DNA of 64,000 nucleotides from Arthrobacter sp. zg-Y820 (GTDB lineage: Bacteria > Actinomycetota > Actinomycetes > Actinomycetales > Micrococcaceae), in NCBI RefSeq assembly GCF_030142155.1, contig NZ_CP126247.1:2790001-2854000 (forward strand). Reading direction: 5' to 3'. The translations under genes were made by a program, and so were the position numbers. Numbering within the stretch: position 1 is the first letter of the stretch; each line of letters begins with the position of its first letter. The notes under the pieces were generated by a model. It ran no database searches. It saw only the letters and a program-made list of their open reading frames with translations, and had not been told where the DNA came from. This document shows, in pieces, positions 62,686-64,000 of this stretch.

Positions 62686-64000
62686 TCACTTTGCAGCGGA
62701 CATCACCCGCTTGGAACGGCGCCGGGAGGACACCCTGACGTTGGCGAGCGCAGCGATTGCGTGCCGAAGGGGCGAGGACGGCGCCGTTTCCAGCAGTGCG
62801 GAACCCGCAAGCAGTGCGGCGTCCACGGTGGAGAAGTCAGCGGGCAGGAACGCGGTAACCGGTATTCCGGGTCCGAACCTCTCCCAGGCATCACTCAGCT
62901 GCCGCTCCGGGGAGCGCCCGACGGCGGCGGAACGGACCTTGTTCAGCACCACCTTGGGTGCCGAGCCCGGTACTGCCGCTTCCAATTCGGCGAGCGCCCG
63001 GACCAGTCGTGGAACGCCCACCGAGTCTGCCGCCCCGACGGCATACACGGTATCGGCCAGTTCCAGGGCCCGCAGCGTGGCGCCGTTCCGGCGCGGCGCC
63101 AGGGTGTCGAAGCTCAACTCCTCATCGGCTTCCAAGCTGAATCCGCAATCTATGACGATCAGGTCGGCCACCTTGCGTGCCTGCTCCAGGACCAGGCCCA
63201 AGGCGGTGGGTCGCAACTCGATCCAGCGGTCCGAGCGCGTGATCCCGGTGAGCACCAAGAGCCGCTGCCCTTTCAGCGACACGCTAAGCGTGCTGCGGAG
63301 CAGTGACTGCGGGTCGAGCAGGCCCTGGTCGGCCAGCCGGCAGGCCTGGGCCACGCCTGCGGATTCGTCCAGCAGCCCCAGGCTCGCGGCGACGGAGGAT
63401 CCATAGGTGTCGGCGTCAACCAGCAGCACTGTCTTTCCGTCCGCTGCGGCTTCCGCTGCAAAGTTCACGGCCACCGTCGTTCGTCCCGGCGCGCCCGTCG
63501 GCCCCCAGACTGCGACAACGGTTCCCGCAGCCCGGATGTCATCCCCGGACTCCTGTCCCCGGTCGCCGTCCTCTCCGCCGTCGGTCCTGGCGTTGGTCCT
63601 GCCGGCGGCAGAGTCGCCCCGCCCCGCTCCGCGGTCGGGGGCTCCGGCGGCATCGAGCGACCAGGTGCGCAGTGCTGCCGAGGGATCGGCCAGCAGCGTG
63701 GAGGCACTGCGGCCGTCCATCCGGCCCACTGCGTCTGACACCAGGTCCGAGAGCAGTTCGGCGGCGGATCCGCGGGGAGCGTGGGCGATGCTCAGCGCAT
63801 CGAGGCGCTGTTGGGAGCCTTCCTCATCCGCCAGCACGAGCAGGGCCACGCCGGTGGCGGCAAGACGCTCGGCAAGGGCGGCGGTGACCTCGCCGGCGTC
63901 GTCGGCCACGATCGCCGCCCGGGCGATGCCGCTCTGGCAAGCTGCGATCAGTTCTGACAGCTCGGCGCAGCGGCGGACCACAGTGACCGGCCCGTGAAGT
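62686..64000 (-). CDS. CpaE/ParA-like ATPase with altered Walker A (partial)
   Basis: At least 438 residues; the frame stays open through the right edge, so the start lies outside. The N-terminal half resembles a receiver-like CpaE domain (ARAAIVADDAGEVTAALAERL, ATGVALLVLADEE), followed by a disordered linker (about 115-145) and a MinD/ParA-type domain: VVAVWGPTGAPGRTTVAVNFAAEAAADGKTVLLVDADTYG (in parts), LIVIDCGFSLE and VVLNKVR. The P-loop reads TGAPGRTT, with Arg where nucleotide-binding Lys is normal and no signature Lys. It may assist Tad/pilus localisation or septum placement; it is not linked to the tad operon here. Confidence 0.75.
   Translation of the reverse strand, partial: LHGPVTVVRRCAELSELIAACQSGIARAAIVADDAGEVTAALAERLAATGVALLVLADEEGSQQRLDALSIAHAPRGSAAELLSDLVSDAVGRMDGRSASTLLADPSAALRTWSLDAAGAPDRGAGRGDSAAGRTNARTDGGEDGDRGQESGDDIRAAGTVVAVWGPTGAPGRTTVAVNFAAEAAADGKTVLLVDADTYGSSVAASLGLLDESAGVAQACRLADQGLLDPQSLLRSTLSVSLKGQRLLVLTGITRSDRWIELRPTALGLVLEQARKVADLIVIDCGFSLEADEELSFDTLAPRRNGATLRALELADTVYAVGAADSVGVPRLVRALAELEAAVPGSAPKVVLNKVRSAAVGRSPERQLSDAWERFGPGIPVTAFLPADFSTVDAALLAGSALLETAPSSPLRHAIAALANVRVSSRRRSKRVMSAAK

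Overview
This 64-kb window is a high-GC chromosomal segment from an actinobacterium, most probably Micrococcaceae (Arthrobacter-like). The call rests on the gene set: SigR/RsrA with a 24-residue bL37 ribosomal protein, WhiB1 beside a PdtaS-type kinase, a 1615-residue NAD-glutamate dehydrogenase, a fused RmlC-RmlD, a tmRNA tag reading ADSKRTDFALAA, many GTG/TTG starts, and several starts that look leaderless. No tRNA, rRNA, insertion sequence, prophage or CRISPR array was seen. All names are from reading the sequence; no database search was run.

Layout. 1-6.0 kb: peptide-type ABC importer (partial binding protein, two permeases, double ATPase). 6.0-7.5 kb: bL37 facing the oxidative-stress pair sigR-rsrA. 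7.5-14.5 kb: a + strand run of DoxX-like protein, aroA, rsgA, hisN, a methyltransferase, two crcB genes and a GCS2-type ligase. 14.5-19 kb: small membrane proteins, a GH13 glucosidase, a cysteine-rich protein and a uracil-DNA-glycosylase-like protein. 19-25.8 kb: ribosome rescue and division (ssrA, smpB, an EnvC/NlpD-like M23 hydrolase, ftsX, ftsE, a 3-hydroxybutyrate dehydrogenase, prfB). 26.3-31 kb: a complete small tad/Flp pilus-type operon on the - strand. 31-34.4 kb: a rearranged area with an M15 carboxypeptidase, a lower-GC glycosyltransferase, and a decayed second copy of the tad/carboxypeptidase junction.

34.4-55 kb is a large envelope-polysaccharide region: two acyltransferases, rmlA, rmlB, rmlCD, several GT2 glycosyltransferases, a Wzx-like flippase, a polytopic DUF6541-like protein, and a compact - strand operon glf-glfT2-wzm-wzt for galactofuranan synthesis and export. 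Together these can supply dTDP-rhamnose and UDP-galactofuranose, build a rhamnose/galactofuranose-type glycan, export it and decorate it. 55-64 kb returns to core genes: whiB1, pdtaS, gdh and a partial CpaE/ParA-like ATPase running off the right edge.

Most noteworthy: an in-frame tadA-tadC chimera followed by a degenerate copy of the tadA-vanY spacer; a second SigR isoform architecture with a SigR-type promoter; a 16-bp tandem-repeat block between whiB1 and pdtaS and a CRP-like site upstream of whiB1; a TadE gene with no standard start codon; and a binding-protein-dependent permease with about 165 extra hydrophobic residues.
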